From NCBI RefSeq assembly GCF_003841405.1, contig NZ_PXYA01000003.1, forward strand, positions 372,001-436,000: a stretch of 64,000 nt of DNA. Reading direction: 5' to 3'. Below the pieces are notes generated by a model. That model was not told the DNA's origin and searched no databases. It saw nothing but the letters and a program-made list of their open reading frames with translations. The position numbers were made by a program, and so were the translations under genes. The stretch comes from Tetragenococcus halophilus subsp. halophilus DSM 20339. GTDB taxonomy: Bacteria; Bacillota; Bacilli; Lactobacillales; Enterococcaceae. Shown here in pieces: positions 56,121 through 64,000 of this stretch; position 1 is the first letter of the stretch, and the number at the start of each line of letters is the position of its first letter.

Positions 56121-56801
56121 TTAATGACTCACTTTTTTGATTAACCAATTACTAATTGCCTGGCTGATAAACACTACGATCAAAATGATAATCAAAGCGA
56201 CCCAAGTCACATCTGTTTGGAAACGATTATAACCTCTAGTAACGGCTAAGTTCCCTAGCCCCCCAGCACCAACAGCACCTGCCATAGCTGTCAAGCTAAT
56301 CACATTAATAATTGACAAGGCTGAAACTCGAATGATTCCAGGTAATCCCTCTAATAAATACACTCGGAAAATAATGCCGATTGGACTCGTTCCCATCGCT
56401 TCTGCAGCTTCAACTACACCCGGATCAACTTCTAGTAAAGCTACTTCCACTTGTCGCGCGTAAAAAGGGACTACACCGACAATCAATGGTACTAAAGCGG
56501 CAGTCGCACCAATGGAAGTTCCTACAATAAAACGTGTGACTGTAACCAACAATGCTAACAAAATAATAAAAGGTATAGAACGGACAATATTGACAATTTG
56601 ATCTAAAATATTAAAAAATACACGTTGTTCTAATATCCCTCCAGGTCTAGTAACAACTAACAAAATACCAAAGAACAGACCCAAGACACCTGCAATTAAG
56701 GAAGTATAAACAGTCATATATATGGTCTCTTGCGTTGCTTCAATAAACTCATCAGGGATTTCCATGACATTAGGTAAATATTCTTCAAGTATAGCTTGCA
56801 T
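56121..56801 (-). CDS. metI: Methionine ABC transporter permease
   Basis: A 226-residue permease with five membrane segments. EAMGTSPIGIIFRVYLLEGL (about 135-154) is the ATPase-contacting EAA loop, and NIVRSIPFIILLALL is the typical MetI helix. It lies 1 bp after metN and before metQ, completing the MetNIQ importer. Length and motifs are normal. Confidence 0.92.
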   Translation of the reverse strand: MQAILEEYLPNVMEIPDEFIEATQETIYMTVYTSLIAGVLGLFFGILLVVTRPGGILEQRVFFNILDQIVNIVRSIPFIILLALLVTVTRFIVGTSIGATAALVPLIVGVVPFYARQVEVALLEVDPGVVEAAEAMGTSPIGIIFRVYLLEGLPGIIRVSALSIINVISLTAMAGAVGAGGLGNLAVTRGYNRFQTDVTWVALIIILIVVFISQAISNWLIKKVSH

Positions 56802-56802
56802 A

Positions 56803-57849
56803 TTAAAGGCCTCCTTCGGTTTGTTTTAGCACGTTGACATATACGCCTTCATTGACTAAATACTCATAAGCTTTTTGTCTTTGTTCCAAAGTCCCTGATA
56901 GGGTCACAATTAAACTTCCTAAAGGGGTATCTTGAATAATTTCAACATTACCATACAAAATATTAGTAATGACTTGAAATTGGCTATATAACTCCGCAAT
57001 CAACGGTTCACTTGTTTGATCGCCTACATAAGAAAGTTCAACTAGCCATTCATTTTCTCCCAACTTCGAAAAACTAGTACTCCCAAGTATGGTATCCAAG
57101 GCTTGGTCAATATGCGTTGCTGTTCGAATAAAATCTTTAGTCAACGGTTGTTCTGGCTTACTAAAAATTTGAATACTTTCGCCATGTTCAATAATTTTTC
57201 CATCTTCCATAACCGCTACTTTATTGCAGATTTCTTTAACAACTTGCATTTCGTGGGTGATTATAACGATAGTTAGTCCTAATTGCTTATTTAATTTTTT
57301 TAGTAAATCTAAAATCTGTAAGGTAGTTTTGGGATCCAATGCACTAGTAGCTTCGTCACATAATAAAATTTCTGGATCATTTGCTAAAGATCTGGCAATT
57401 GCCACCCGTTGTTTTTGTCCTCCAGATAACTGGCTGGGGTAGGAATTGATTTCTGCTGACAGTCCCACTAAATCCAACAATTCATTTACTTTTTGACGAC
57501 GATCTTCTTTTGAAACACCAGCATATTTTAAAGAAAAAGCGACATTATCAAAAATAGAACGATGGTTCATTAAATTAAAATGTTGAAAAATCATCCCTAT
57601 TTTTTTACGTCTAGCTCGTAGTTCTTTTGGTTTTAACGTTGTATAATCCGTCCCATTCACTTCCACTGTGCCTTCTGTGGGCTGTTGCAATAAGTTGATC
57701 ACCCGGACCAAGGTACTTTTACCAGCGCCCGAATAACCAACAATGCCATATACATCTCCTTGATCCACTGAAAGATCAACATTTCTTACAGCAGGGATTT
57801 CTCGATTCCCTTGACGAAAAGTTACTGATATATCTTTTAATTCGATCAT
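56803..57849 (-). CDS. metN: Methionine ABC transporter ATPase
   Basis: A 348-residue ATPase. Walker A is GYSGAGKST (about residues 38-46), the signature is LSGGQKQRV, Walker B is [12 protein letters not shown], followed by the H-loop ITHEMQV. A C-terminal NIL (ACT-like) domain of about 90 residues (about 255-345) senses methionine in this family. GGAG lies about 10 nt before the ATG at 57849; an upstream ATG at 57870 is possible. First gene of the metNIQ operon, preceded by two T-boxes. Confidence 0.93.
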   Translation of the reverse strand: MIELKDISVTFRQGNREIPAVRNVDLSVDQGDVYGIVGYSGAGKSTLVRVINLLQQPTEGTVEVNGTDYTTLKPKELRARRKKIGMIFQHFNLMNHRSIFDNVAFSLKYAGVSKEDRRQKVNELLDLVGLSAEINSYPSQLSGGQKQRVAIARSLANDPEILLCDEATSALDPKTTLQILDLLKKLNKQLGLTIVIITHEMQVVKEICNKVAVMEDGKIIEHGESIQIFSKPEQPLTKDFIRTATHIDQALDTILGSTSFSKLGENEWLVELSYVGDQTSEPLIAELYSQFQVITNILYGNVEIIQDTPLGSLIVTLSGTLEQRQKAYEYLVNEGVYVNVLKQTEGGL

Positions 57850-57894
57850 TTTTATCCTCTCCTCATTCATTGATGAAATTCATTTGTATTTTAT

Positions 57895-58150
57895 AAAAAA
57901 AGTCCTCAAGAAAACAGCTTCTTCCTTGTTTTCTTGAGGACGCTTAAAGCGCGGTACCACCTCAATTAAGCTGTATAAACAGCTTCTTCTCATCTGTACA
58001 TATCTGTACACATTAGCAAAATATCGGTTGCCCCGTCATCTTTTTGTTATATTAACTTAAAGATGAATCACTCGATGGCCATTTTCAATAAGCTATTTTC
58101 CTCCTTCTCAGCTATCGGAGTTTTCTGTAAAAAAATCGCCTATTTACTTA
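57895..58150 (-). promoter_or_regulatory. T-box leader, downstream copy (nearest metN)
   Basis: The minus strand has a Stem I-like region (GCTGAGAAG, GAAAATGGCC, about 58115-58075), then T-box TGGTACCGCG (57959-57950) and a strong terminator (57941-57902) with T-run. GAAAATGGCC matches the upstream copy, so the two leaders are duplicates. Specifier codon not assigned; methionine is expected from the downstream genes. Confidence 0.8.
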
Positions 58151-58164
58151 CCATGTCATTGTTA

Positions 58165-58455
58165 TTTCCTATTAAAATAAAAAAATCCTTTTACCAGCCT
58201 GAGCCAGTAAAAGGACGAATATTCGTGTTACCACCTTTTGTTCAGAAGTTAAACCTTCCCTTAGTCCGACATTTCATGTTTGAAAGATCGGTGTTCTTTT
58301 TAACGGTTGAACCTCCGAGTATGCCTACTTATCGACATACTATCCTCCCAGGCCATTTTCAATTTTTCATACTTAACTCTTCTCACCAACCAGAGTCTCT
58401 CTTTAAAGAATCCAAATTTACTTCCCTGCTCTACAGATATTATTTTCTTATTAAT
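58165..58455 (-). promoter_or_regulatory. T-box leader, upstream copy
   Basis: The minus strand has the AG box GGTTGGTGAGAAG (about 58391-58379), a CTGGGAGG distal motif, T-box TGGTAACACG (58233-58224) and a terminator (58215-58176) with T-run. It is complete, so transcription must pass two T-box decisions before metN. Confidence 0.85.
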
Positions 58456-58461
58456 GTGAAC

Positions 58462-58490
58462 AATGTATCGTATCTCCAAAGGAATGTCAA
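58462..58490 (-). promoter_or_regulatory. Promoter of the tandem T-box metNIQ transcript
   Basis: Minus strand TTGACA (58490-58485), 17-bp spacer and TACATT (58467-58462). It lies just after the stop codon of the acetyltransferase gene. Confidence 0.7.
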
Positions 58491-58492
58491 TA

Positions 58493-59332
58493 TTAATCTC
58501 TAAATTTTTCTTCCATTTCTTGCGTATGCCTCAAAAGATCTTTGAAAGTCTTTTGAATGATCTCTTCATATGCAGGGTTGGTCACAGCTTTTTGGACGTG
58601 TGACAATATCTTTTCATAACGTTCTGATGTAAAAAAATCTGTGTCATCATTCGTTTTTGTCTGTAAAATATTACTTACAGCTGCTATTCTTTTTTCTAAC
58701 AATTCAACAACTTGCCAATCTAAGTCGTCAATAATGTCTTGTTGCTGCTCTAATGGCGTCGCTTCTTCTGGATCTAGTTCAATTGTTTTGATAACTTTGG
58801 CTGGATTTCCAGCGATCACTACGTTATCAGGGTAAGATTTGGTTACCACGCTGCCTGCGCCCACAACAACATTATCACCTAGAGTAACCCCCGGTATTAT
58901 GACAGAGCCTCCACCGATCCACACATCATTTCCTATCGTAATGGGCTTTCCGTCTTCTAGACCACTTTTTCTTTTGATAGGATGCAGTGGATGGGAGGCT
59001 GTATATAGTTTAACATTAGGTGCTAACATGCAATTATCACCAATGGTAATAGGACAAATATCAAGTAACACGCAGTCGTAATTCGCATAAAAATTTTCGC
59101 CCACAGATATATTATAACCATAATCAAAACGAATTGTTTGCTCAACATGGAGGGAGTCACCAACACTACCGAATGTTTCTTTTACCCGTTGATTGCGGCG
59201 TTTGCTGTCATCTTCATGGTTAATTAAAATCTGCTTCTTTCTGGCTGCTTTCCTATCTGCAGCTAATTCTGGGTCAGCCGAAAAGTATAAATCTCCAGCG
59301 ATCATTTTCTCTTTTTCACTACGTTCAGGCAT
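58493..59332 (-). CDS. Maltose-type O-acetyltransferase fused to a chorismate-mutase-like domain
   Basis: A 279-residue protein. Residues 1-185 are a hexapeptide-repeat acetyltransferase of the Maa/LacA family ([14 protein letters not shown] start, [15 protein letters not shown], catalytic His in YTASHPLHP, end GNPAKVIK). Residues about 200-279 form three predicted helices resembling AroQ-type chorismate mutase: [20 protein letters not shown], then a conserved Lys, an ERYEKIL segment and a final HTQEM. The first active-site Arg seems absent (LEQQQ), so activity is doubtful. The frame is continuous. The gene is monocistronic, upstream of the metN promoter. Confidence 0.75.
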   Translation of the reverse strand: MPERSEKEKMIAGDLYFSADPELAADRKAARKKQILINHEDDSKRRNQRVKETFGSVGDSLHVEQTIRFDYGYNISVGENFYANYDCVLLDICPITIGDNCMLAPNVKLYTASHPLHPIKRKSGLEDGKPITIGNDVWIGGGSVIIPGVTLGDNVVVGAGSVVTKSYPDNVVIAGNPAKVIKTIELDPEEATPLEQQQDIIDDLDWQVVELLEKRIAAVSNILQTKTNDDTDFFTSERYEKILSHVQKAVTNPAYEEIIQKTFKDLLRHTQEMEEKFRD

Positions 59333-59525
59333 CTTTTCCTCCCGTCAATCACTTATTAAAAGTTTTTCAATGACAATTTCTCTATCTATCATACAATAAC
59401 TACATCCGTTTGTCTTGGACTTTAACCAAGCAAATTTGATGAAAAAATTCACAATTTTTGTGACAACTTATATAAAACATGATAAAATTACTTTGATTGA
59501 AATAATAAGCGAGGTGAACAAAATT

Positions 59526-59825
59526 ATGTTAGCAGCTTTTATATATTGGGGTCTTATTTTGATTAATATTGCTTGGCTAGCCCTTAGTTTATACTTTTCT
59601 ATATTCTATCTTGTTCGTAAAGAAAATGGAAACTTATGGGTTTTTGGACTTTTGAATGTTCTTTCAGCAGTTGTGCTCTGGGTCACAATGTTAATTTATC
59701 ATACTTGGGGCTGGGGTATCACGCAATATTCAAGTCTCATTTATTTGATTTTAGGTCTTTTAATTGGATTAACAGTCATACAAGCTATTTTGGGACGTGA
59801 GCCAAAAAATCCAAAAACGGCATAA
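59526..59825 (+). CDS. Small membrane protein of unknown function (99 aa)
   Basis: A 99-residue protein with three hydrophobic segments (about 5-25, 37-57, 65-85) and a short basic tail (EPKNPKTA). An upstream frame exists from 59415, but GAGGTG 9 nt before the ATG at 59526 sets the start. I do not recognise a family. It lies in front of, but is separated by a promoter from, the lysine-riboswitch transport operon. Confidence 0.6.
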   Translation: MLAAFIYWGLILINIAWLALSLYFSIFYLVRKENGNLWVFGLLNVLSAVVLWVTMLIYHTWGWGITQYSSLIYLILGLLIGLTVIQAILGREPKNPKTA

Positions 59826-59861
59826 GTTATAAAAGTGTTTAATATTTAAGCTGATTTTCAG

Positions 59862-59890
59862 TTGACAACTACCCTTTTTTCTTCTAAAAT
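59862..59890 (+). promoter_or_regulatory. Promoter of the lysine riboswitch operon
   Basis: TTGACA (59862-59867), a 17-bp spacer and TAAAAT (59885-59890). Transcription should start near 59897, shortly before the aptamer. Confidence 0.75.
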
Positions 59891-59914
59891 CAGAGCGAGT
59901 CAAAATTTGAATAA

Positions 59915-60105
59915 AAGTTACCTTTGAACAGGTAGAGGTCGCAAATTTCATTAACCCTATGGAGTGAAGCAACATGTAGAAATAGGTCTAGGGAAATTAG
60001 CCGAAACGGTTTTTCATTGCTTTGAATCATCGTTGGGGCGTAAGTAAACAGCTTGCGTACTGTCTTAGCACAAGCTAAGGTGCGCTATGTTTTGTGAGAA
60101 GTTTG
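59915..60105 (+). promoter_or_regulatory. Lysine riboswitch (L-box)
   Basis: The leader contains the L-box landmarks in order: AGGTAGAGGTCGC (59930-59942), ATTTCATTAACCC, AGGGAAATTAGCCGAAACG (about 59989-60008), TTTCATTGCTTTGAATCATCG with GGGGCG, and GCTTGCGTACTGTC near 60051-60064. This is the lysine-binding five-way junction of Rfam family RF00168. Lysine binding should favour the terminator just downstream, so lysine lowers expression of the transporter. Stem ends are approximate. Confidence 0.8.
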
Positions 60106-60117
60106 TTGACAAATTGT

Positions 60118-60156
60118 CCGCAGTCGTTTTCCAATCATGGAGTACGGCTGCTTTTT
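60118..60156 (+). terminator. Riboswitch terminator (expression platform)
   Basis: GCAGTCGT pairs with ACGGCTGC across about 15 nt, with an inner TCCA..TGGA pair, then TTTTTCTTT. Antiterminator sequence AAGTTTGTTGACAAATTG lies immediately upstream. Confidence 0.7.
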
Positions 60157-60213
60157 CTTTGCGTTGCTTGTATTTTCAAATATATTGCACAAAAAAAGAG
60201 GGGGAATGAAAGT

Positions 60214-61812
60214 ATGAGGAAAAATTATTGGCTATTATTAGTTTCTTTATTTATGGTGTTGTTTGCAGGTACAATTACTGCAGATGCAGATGAAAAAACG
60301 CCTGACGATCAATTTAGAGTAGGAATGGAAACATCCTATGCGCCTTTTAATTGGACGCAAACCAGCGATGAAAATGAAGCCGTGCCTAAAAGCGGTGATT
60401 CGAGTTCCTACGCAGGTGGTTATGATGTCCAAATGGCTAAAAAAATCGCTGAAGGAATGGATAAGGAATTAGTTGTTGTCCCGATCGAATGGGATGGTTT
60501 AGTTCCCGCTTTAAAATCTGGAAAAATTGATGGCATTGTCGCTGGTATGTCACCTACAAAAGAGCGACGGGAAGAAATTGACTTTACTGATCCATATTAT
60601 GAATCAGATTTGGTTACTGTAACTCGTAAAGATAGTGAATATGCCGACGCAAAATCACTCGATGATTTAAATGGTGCAAAAATCACTGCTCAACTAAATA
60701 CCTTTCATTACTCTGTTATTGATCAAATTCCCGGTGTAGACAAACAACAAGCACAAGATGATTTTTCTGCCATGCGTGTCGCTTTATCTTCAGGAATTAT
60801 TGACGGCTATGTGAGTGAACGCCCTGAAGGGATTACTGCAACCAATGTAAATGACGATTTGACCATGATCGATTTTGATGAAGGAGAAGGCTTTGAAACC
60901 GCGCCTGAAGATGTTCAGGTAGCTGTTGGTTTGCGTAAAGGTGATCCTGATGTGTCCACTGTAAACGACATTTTAAGTGGAATTTCTCAGGATGAGCGAA
61001 CCCAAATTATGGATCAGGCAGTAGAAAACCAACCTTCATCTTCAAGTGATAGTGATGATGAGGAGGAATCTAGTGGTGGATTGTTTGCGACATTTGGCGA
61101 TATTATTTCACAATACGGTACGCTTTTCTTAAAGGGTGCTGGTATGACACTGCTCATCGCGGTTTTCTCGACAATTGCCGGAACAATAATCGGCTTATTA
61201 ATAGGTGTTTTTCGGTCTTTACCTGATTCGGAAAGTCCTCTTTTAGCTGTATTGCAAAAAATTGCCAATGGTATTTTACGTATCTATATAGAGATCTTTC
61301 GTGGTACGCCTATGATGGTACAAGCAATGGTTATCTTTTATGGGGTCGCCCTACTATTTTCAATTGATATGAACCGAACAGTAGCGGCTTTATTGATCGT
61401 ATCTGTTAATACGGGGGCTTATATGTCTGAAATTGTACGTGGTGGGATTTTTGCAGTCGATGATGGACAATTCGAGGCCGCTCAAGCAATTGGCATGACC
61501 CATGGACAAACCATGCGCAAAGTTATTTTGCCACAAGCAATTCGAAATATTTTACCAGCAATCGGCAATGAATCCGTCATTAATATCAAAGATACAGCAG
61601 TACTAAGTGTTATTAGTGTAGGGGATCTTTTCTTCCAAGGTTCAGCTGCCGCTGGAACAAATTTACTGTTTTTCCAAACCTTTACCATCGTAGGCGCAAT
61701 TTATTTGGTTATGACCCTAGCAGCTACCGGGTTATTACGTCTTATGGAAAAGAAAATGGACAGTCCCAATTCCTATACAAAAGTAGAAGAAAGCACCACA
61801 GGTCACGAATAG
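60214..61812 (+). CDS. Amino-acid ABC transporter, binding protein fused to permease (probably lysine)
   Basis: A 532-residue fusion: signal peptide (1-26), a periplasmic-binding-type domain (about 30-275, [20 protein letters not shown] is the family motif), an acidic linker ([12 protein letters not shown]) and a permease domain (about 310-525) with [20 protein letters not shown] as ATPase contact. Such fusions are usually annotated as glutamine transporters. The lysine riboswitch upstream argues for lysine. The ATG at 60214 follows GGGGG; an upstream frame from 60094 lies inside the terminator. Confidence 0.85.
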   Translation: MRKNYWLLLVSLFMVLFAGTITADADEKTPDDQFRVGMETSYAPFNWTQTSDENEAVPKSGDSSSYAGGYDVQMAKKIAEGMDKELVVVPIEWDGLVPALKSGKIDGIVAGMSPTKERREEIDFTDPYYESDLVTVTRKDSEYADAKSLDDLNGAKITAQLNTFHYSVIDQIPGVDKQQAQDDFSAMRVALSSGIIDGYVSERPEGITATNVNDDLTMIDFDEGEGFETAPEDVQVAVGLRKGDPDVSTVNDILSGISQDERTQIMDQAVENQPSSSSDSDDEEESSGGLFATFGDIISQYGTLFLKGAGMTLLIAVFSTIAGTIIGLLIGVFRSLPDSESPLLAVLQKIANGILRIYIEIFRGTPMMVQAMVIFYGVALLFSIDMNRTVAALLIVSVNTGAYMSEIVRGGIFAVDDGQFEAAQAIGMTHGQTMRKVILPQAIRNILPAIGNESVINIKDTAVLSVISVGDLFFQGSAAAGTNLLFFQTFTIVGAIYLVMTLAATGLLRLMEKKMDSPNSYTKVEESTTGHE

Positions 61813-61822
61813 GAGGTCACAC

Positions 61823-62557
61823 ATGTCAGCGATTATCGAACTTAAACACTTAAAAAAGAATTTTGGCGAAAATGAAGTATTAAAAGACATTTCAACGACG
61901 GTAAATAAAGGACAAGTTTTAACCATTATTGGTTCTTCCGGTTCTGGAAAATCCACCTTATTACGTTGCATCAATTTATTGGAAAAACCAACAGATGGAC
62001 AAATCCTTTACAAAGACGAAAATGTGTTAGAAAAAGGATATAATCTACCAAAATATCGTACGCATTTAGGCATGGTCTTTCAATCCTTTAATCTATTTGC
62101 CAACATGGATGTATTAGAAAATTGTACAACCGGACAAACGACGGTTTTAAAAAGAAAGCCTGAAGAAGCAAAAGAGATTGCGTTAAAACATTTAAAAAAT
62201 GTTGGAATGGACCAATTTGTTTCTGCTAAACCAGCTCAATTATCTGGCGGACAAATGCAAAGAGTAGCCATCGCTCGTGCTCTTTGTATGAACCCAGATG
62301 TCTTGCTTTTCGATGAACCAACATCGGCTCTTGACCCAGAAATGATCGGTGAAGTATTAAAAACGATCCAGGATCTAGCAGAGACTGGACTGACTATGGT
62401 CATTGTTACGCACGAAATGAGTTTTGCTAGAGATGTTTCCGATCGAGTGATTTTCATGGATCAAGGCCTTATCGCCGAAGAAGGAGCGCCGACAGAGTTA
62501 TTTGATCATCCAAAAGAAGCACGAACACAAGAATTCTTAAAACGAATTCGTTCATAA
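61823..62557 (+). CDS. Amino-acid ABC transporter ATPase (GlnQ type, probably lysine)
   Basis: A 244-residue ATPase. Walker [10 protein letters not shown] (about residues 35-43), signature LSGGQMQRV, Walker [12 protein letters not shown], and the H-loop VTHEMSF all match the polar amino-acid importer class. It starts 10 bp after the fusion permease gene (AGGAGGTCACACATG) and shares its riboswitch-controlled transcript. It ends in a hairpin terminator. Confidence 0.92.
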   Translation: MSAIIELKHLKKNFGENEVLKDISTTVNKGQVLTIIGSSGSGKSTLLRCINLLEKPTDGQILYKDENVLEKGYNLPKYRTHLGMVFQSFNLFANMDVLENCTTGQTTVLKRKPEEAKEIALKHLKNVGMDQFVSAKPAQLSGGQMQRVAIARALCMNPDVLLFDEPTSALDPEMIGEVLKTIQDLAETGLTMVIVTHEMSFARDVSDRVIFMDQGLIAEEGAPTELFDHPKEARTQEFLKRIRS

Positions 62558-62561
62558 ATAA

Positions 62562-62627
62562 CAAAAAAGAATTGAGACAAAAATCTGCAGTAGTGCGGAA
62601 AATACTAATGTTTCAATTCTTTTTTGT
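62562..62627 (+). terminator. Terminator after the amino-acid ABC ATPase gene
   Basis: AAAAAGAATTGA pairs with TCAATTCTTTTTT, enclosing a loop with its own small stem. It lies just past the stop codon. Confidence 0.7.
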
Positions 62628-62732
62628 AAACAAATAATTTAGAAAATAAAAAAAATTTCTTCTTTTCTAATTGCTATTTCTTGTTGATTTTGTTAAGTTG
62701 TTAGTTATAAAACGTGAAAGAAGTTGGTTTAT

Positions 62733-64000
62733 ATGGAAAAAAAGCTATCATTTAGAGATTATTTAACCATTGGTTCCATGCTTTTCGGCTTGTTTTTTGG
62801 TGCAGGAAATTTGATTTTCCCCGTTCATTTGGGCCAGGAAGCAGGCGCAAATGTCACTGCTGCTAACTTAGGTTTGTTAGTTACAGGTGTTGGTTTACCT
62901 TTTTTAGGAGTTATTGCAATGGGGGTTTCACAAAGTAGCGGTGTGTTTGAATTATCCTCAAGAGTCAATAAGCCTTATGCTTATATCTTTACTATTTTGC
63001 TTTATTTGGTCATCGGTCCTTTCTTTGCGCTACCGCGTTTAGCTACGACTTCTTATGAAATTGGGATTGCCCCTCATATCCCAAATGACCAGCAAGGTCT
63101 AGTATTAGCAGTTTTTAGTATTTTGTTTTTCATAACGGCTTGGTGGTTTTCCAGAAAGCCTTCAAAAATTTTAGATTATGTTGGTAAGTTTTTAAACCCA
63201 GTCTTTTTAGTCTTACTTGCAATTTTACTACTATTAGCATTTGCTAATCCCTTAGGAGACGTTGCTAACGCTCCAGTACAAGCTAGTTACCAGAGCGGTG
63301 CCTTTTCAGGTGGTTTTATCGAAGGTTATAATACCTTAGACGCATTAGCTTCATTAGCTTTCGGGATTCTAATTATAGAAGCAATAAAAAACCGGGGTAT
63401 CAAAGAACCCTCGACAGTTGCAGTAGATACGATAAAATCCGGTACTATTAGTATCATATTGATGGGAATTATTTACAGTCTTTTGTCTTACATGGGAACG
63501 ATGAGTCTAGGAGGATTTTCTGTTAGTGAAAACGGTGGTGTTGCTTTAGCACAACTTTCGCAACATTACTTAGGGACTTATGGTAGCATTATCTTAGCGT
63601 TGATCGTTATTGTTGCTTGTTTAAAAACAGGAATCGGTTTGATCACCTCATTTTCCGAAACCTTTTCAGCGCTATTCCCTAAAGGAAATTACATGTTTTT
63701 TACTATACTAGTTAGTGCAATGGCTTGTTTATTTGCTAACGTTGGTTTAACAAAAATCATAGAACTAGCTACACCTGTCTTGATGTTTTTATATCCTTTA
63801 GCAATGACATTGATTATCCTAGCCATTATCGGCCGACTATTTAATAACGATCCTCGTGTATATCAAATTACTACTTTATTTACCTTAGTGGCTTCCATTA
63901 TTGACGGTTTAAATGCTGCACCAGCCGTTGTAAGTCAAACAGGATTTGCTCAAACACTTATCCAATTAGGCGAACAATATTTCCCACTATTTGCAATCGG
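62733..64000 (+). CDS. brnQ: Branched-chain amino acid transport system II carrier protein, 5' part
   Basis: An open reading frame runs from the ATG at 62733 to the window end (422 codons) without a stop. It encodes a 12-helix type membrane protein starting [19 protein letters not shown] and containing [17 protein letters not shown], the LIVCS/BrnQ signature, and [16 protein letters not shown]. It imports leucine, isoleucine and valine with sodium or protons. A GAAAG site precedes the start. It stands after a terminator, with no T-box seen in the 90-bp gap. Confidence 0.93.
   Translation, partial: MEKKLSFRDYLTIGSMLFGLFFGAGNLIFPVHLGQEAGANVTAANLGLLVTGVGLPFLGVIAMGVSQSSGVFELSSRVNKPYAYIFTILLYLVIGPFFALPRLATTSYEIGIAPHIPNDQQGLVLAVFSILFFITAWWFSRKPSKILDYVGKFLNPVFLVLLAILLLLAFANPLGDVANAPVQASYQSGAFSGGFIEGYNTLDALASLAFGILIIEAIKNRGIKEPSTVAVDTIKSGTISIILMGIIYSLLSYMGTMSLGGFSVSENGGVALAQLSQHYLGTYGSIILALIVIVACLKTGIGLITSFSETFSALFPKGNYMFFTILVSAMACLFANVGLTKIIELATPVLMFLYPLAMTLIILAIIGRLFNNDPRVYQITTLFTLVASIIDGLNAAPAVVSQTGFAQTLIQLGEQYFPLFAI

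Noticed and set aside
58063-58503. Plus-strand reading frame of about 146 codons
   Set aside because: It is antisense to both T-box leaders and low in coding character.
60094-60213. Extended N-terminus of the lysine-type transporter
   Set aside because: The bases are part of the riboswitch terminator, and the signal peptide starts naturally at 60214.

Overview
The window looks like chromosome of a low-GC Firmicute of the Enterococcaceae. The lipoproteins and ABC binding proteins exposed outside the cell are strikingly acidic, which fits a salt-adapted genus such as Tetragenococcus; this species guess is inference. Gene order also fits lactic acid bacteria: ecsAB-ccrZ-trmB, nudix-macP-mtnN, cysteine desulfurase with its DUF1831 partner near mnmA, rarA next to 6S RNA, and prmA-rsmE-rel-dtd. 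Most of the window is housekeeping. I saw no rRNA, tRNA, CRISPR array or prophage.

Layout. 1-600: 5' end of an amino-acid ABC permease behind a T-box leader. 0.6-3.6 kb: a 42-bp periodic repeat, a PucR-type regulator, an MsmX/UgpC-type ATPase and YccF. 3.6-5.4 kb: a complete IS1182-type element. 5.4-12.6 kb (minus): topB, DUF1033, mnmA, DUF1831, cysteine desulfurase, prs and a papain-like protein. 12.8-24.8 kb: pepO, a 200-bp nested palindrome, mtnN-macP-nudix, xpaC-telA, an APC permease, a phosphohexomutase, and a P-type ATPase cut by a stop codon behind its XRE regulator. 25-28.5 kb: a group II intron inserted right after the pckA terminator, and pckA frameshifted in an A7 run. 28.7-35.5 kb: dtd, rel, rsmE, prmA, mpg, rarA. 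35.7-45.3 kb: 6S RNA, small membrane proteins, UspA, a HAD phosphatase, two aldo-keto reductases, trmB, ccrZ, ecsBA. 45.4-49.8 kb: a heterodimeric ABC exporter with a TetR regulator and its operators. 49.9-54.0 kb: molybdate uptake and cofactor genes with modC frameshifted. 54.2-64 kb: def, a second 42-bp repeat array, metQIN behind two tandem T-boxes, an acetyltransferase fused to a chorismate-mutase-like domain, a lysine riboswitch driving an amino-acid ABC transporter, and the 5' part of brnQ.

How it works together. Amino-acid supply is a recurring theme. Four transport loci are present, and RNA leaders that sense uncharged tRNA (T-boxes) or free lysine (L-box) control three of them. The sulfur-relay genes (cysteine desulfurase, mnmA) and several rRNA/tRNA modification genes (rsmE, trmB, prmA, dtd) serve translation. 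Rel and 6S RNA link nutrient status to transcription.

Three genes are broken in this sequence: a cation ATPase (nonsense), pckA (homopolymer frameshift) and modC (homopolymer frameshift). They may mark niche decay, strain variation, slippage-controlled expression, or in the two homopolymer cases sequencing error. The least explained features are the 42-bp periodic repeat found at three intergenic sites, the nested palindrome at 14.7-14.9 kb, the T-box leader whose 3' half is duplicated, and the acetyltransferase fusion.
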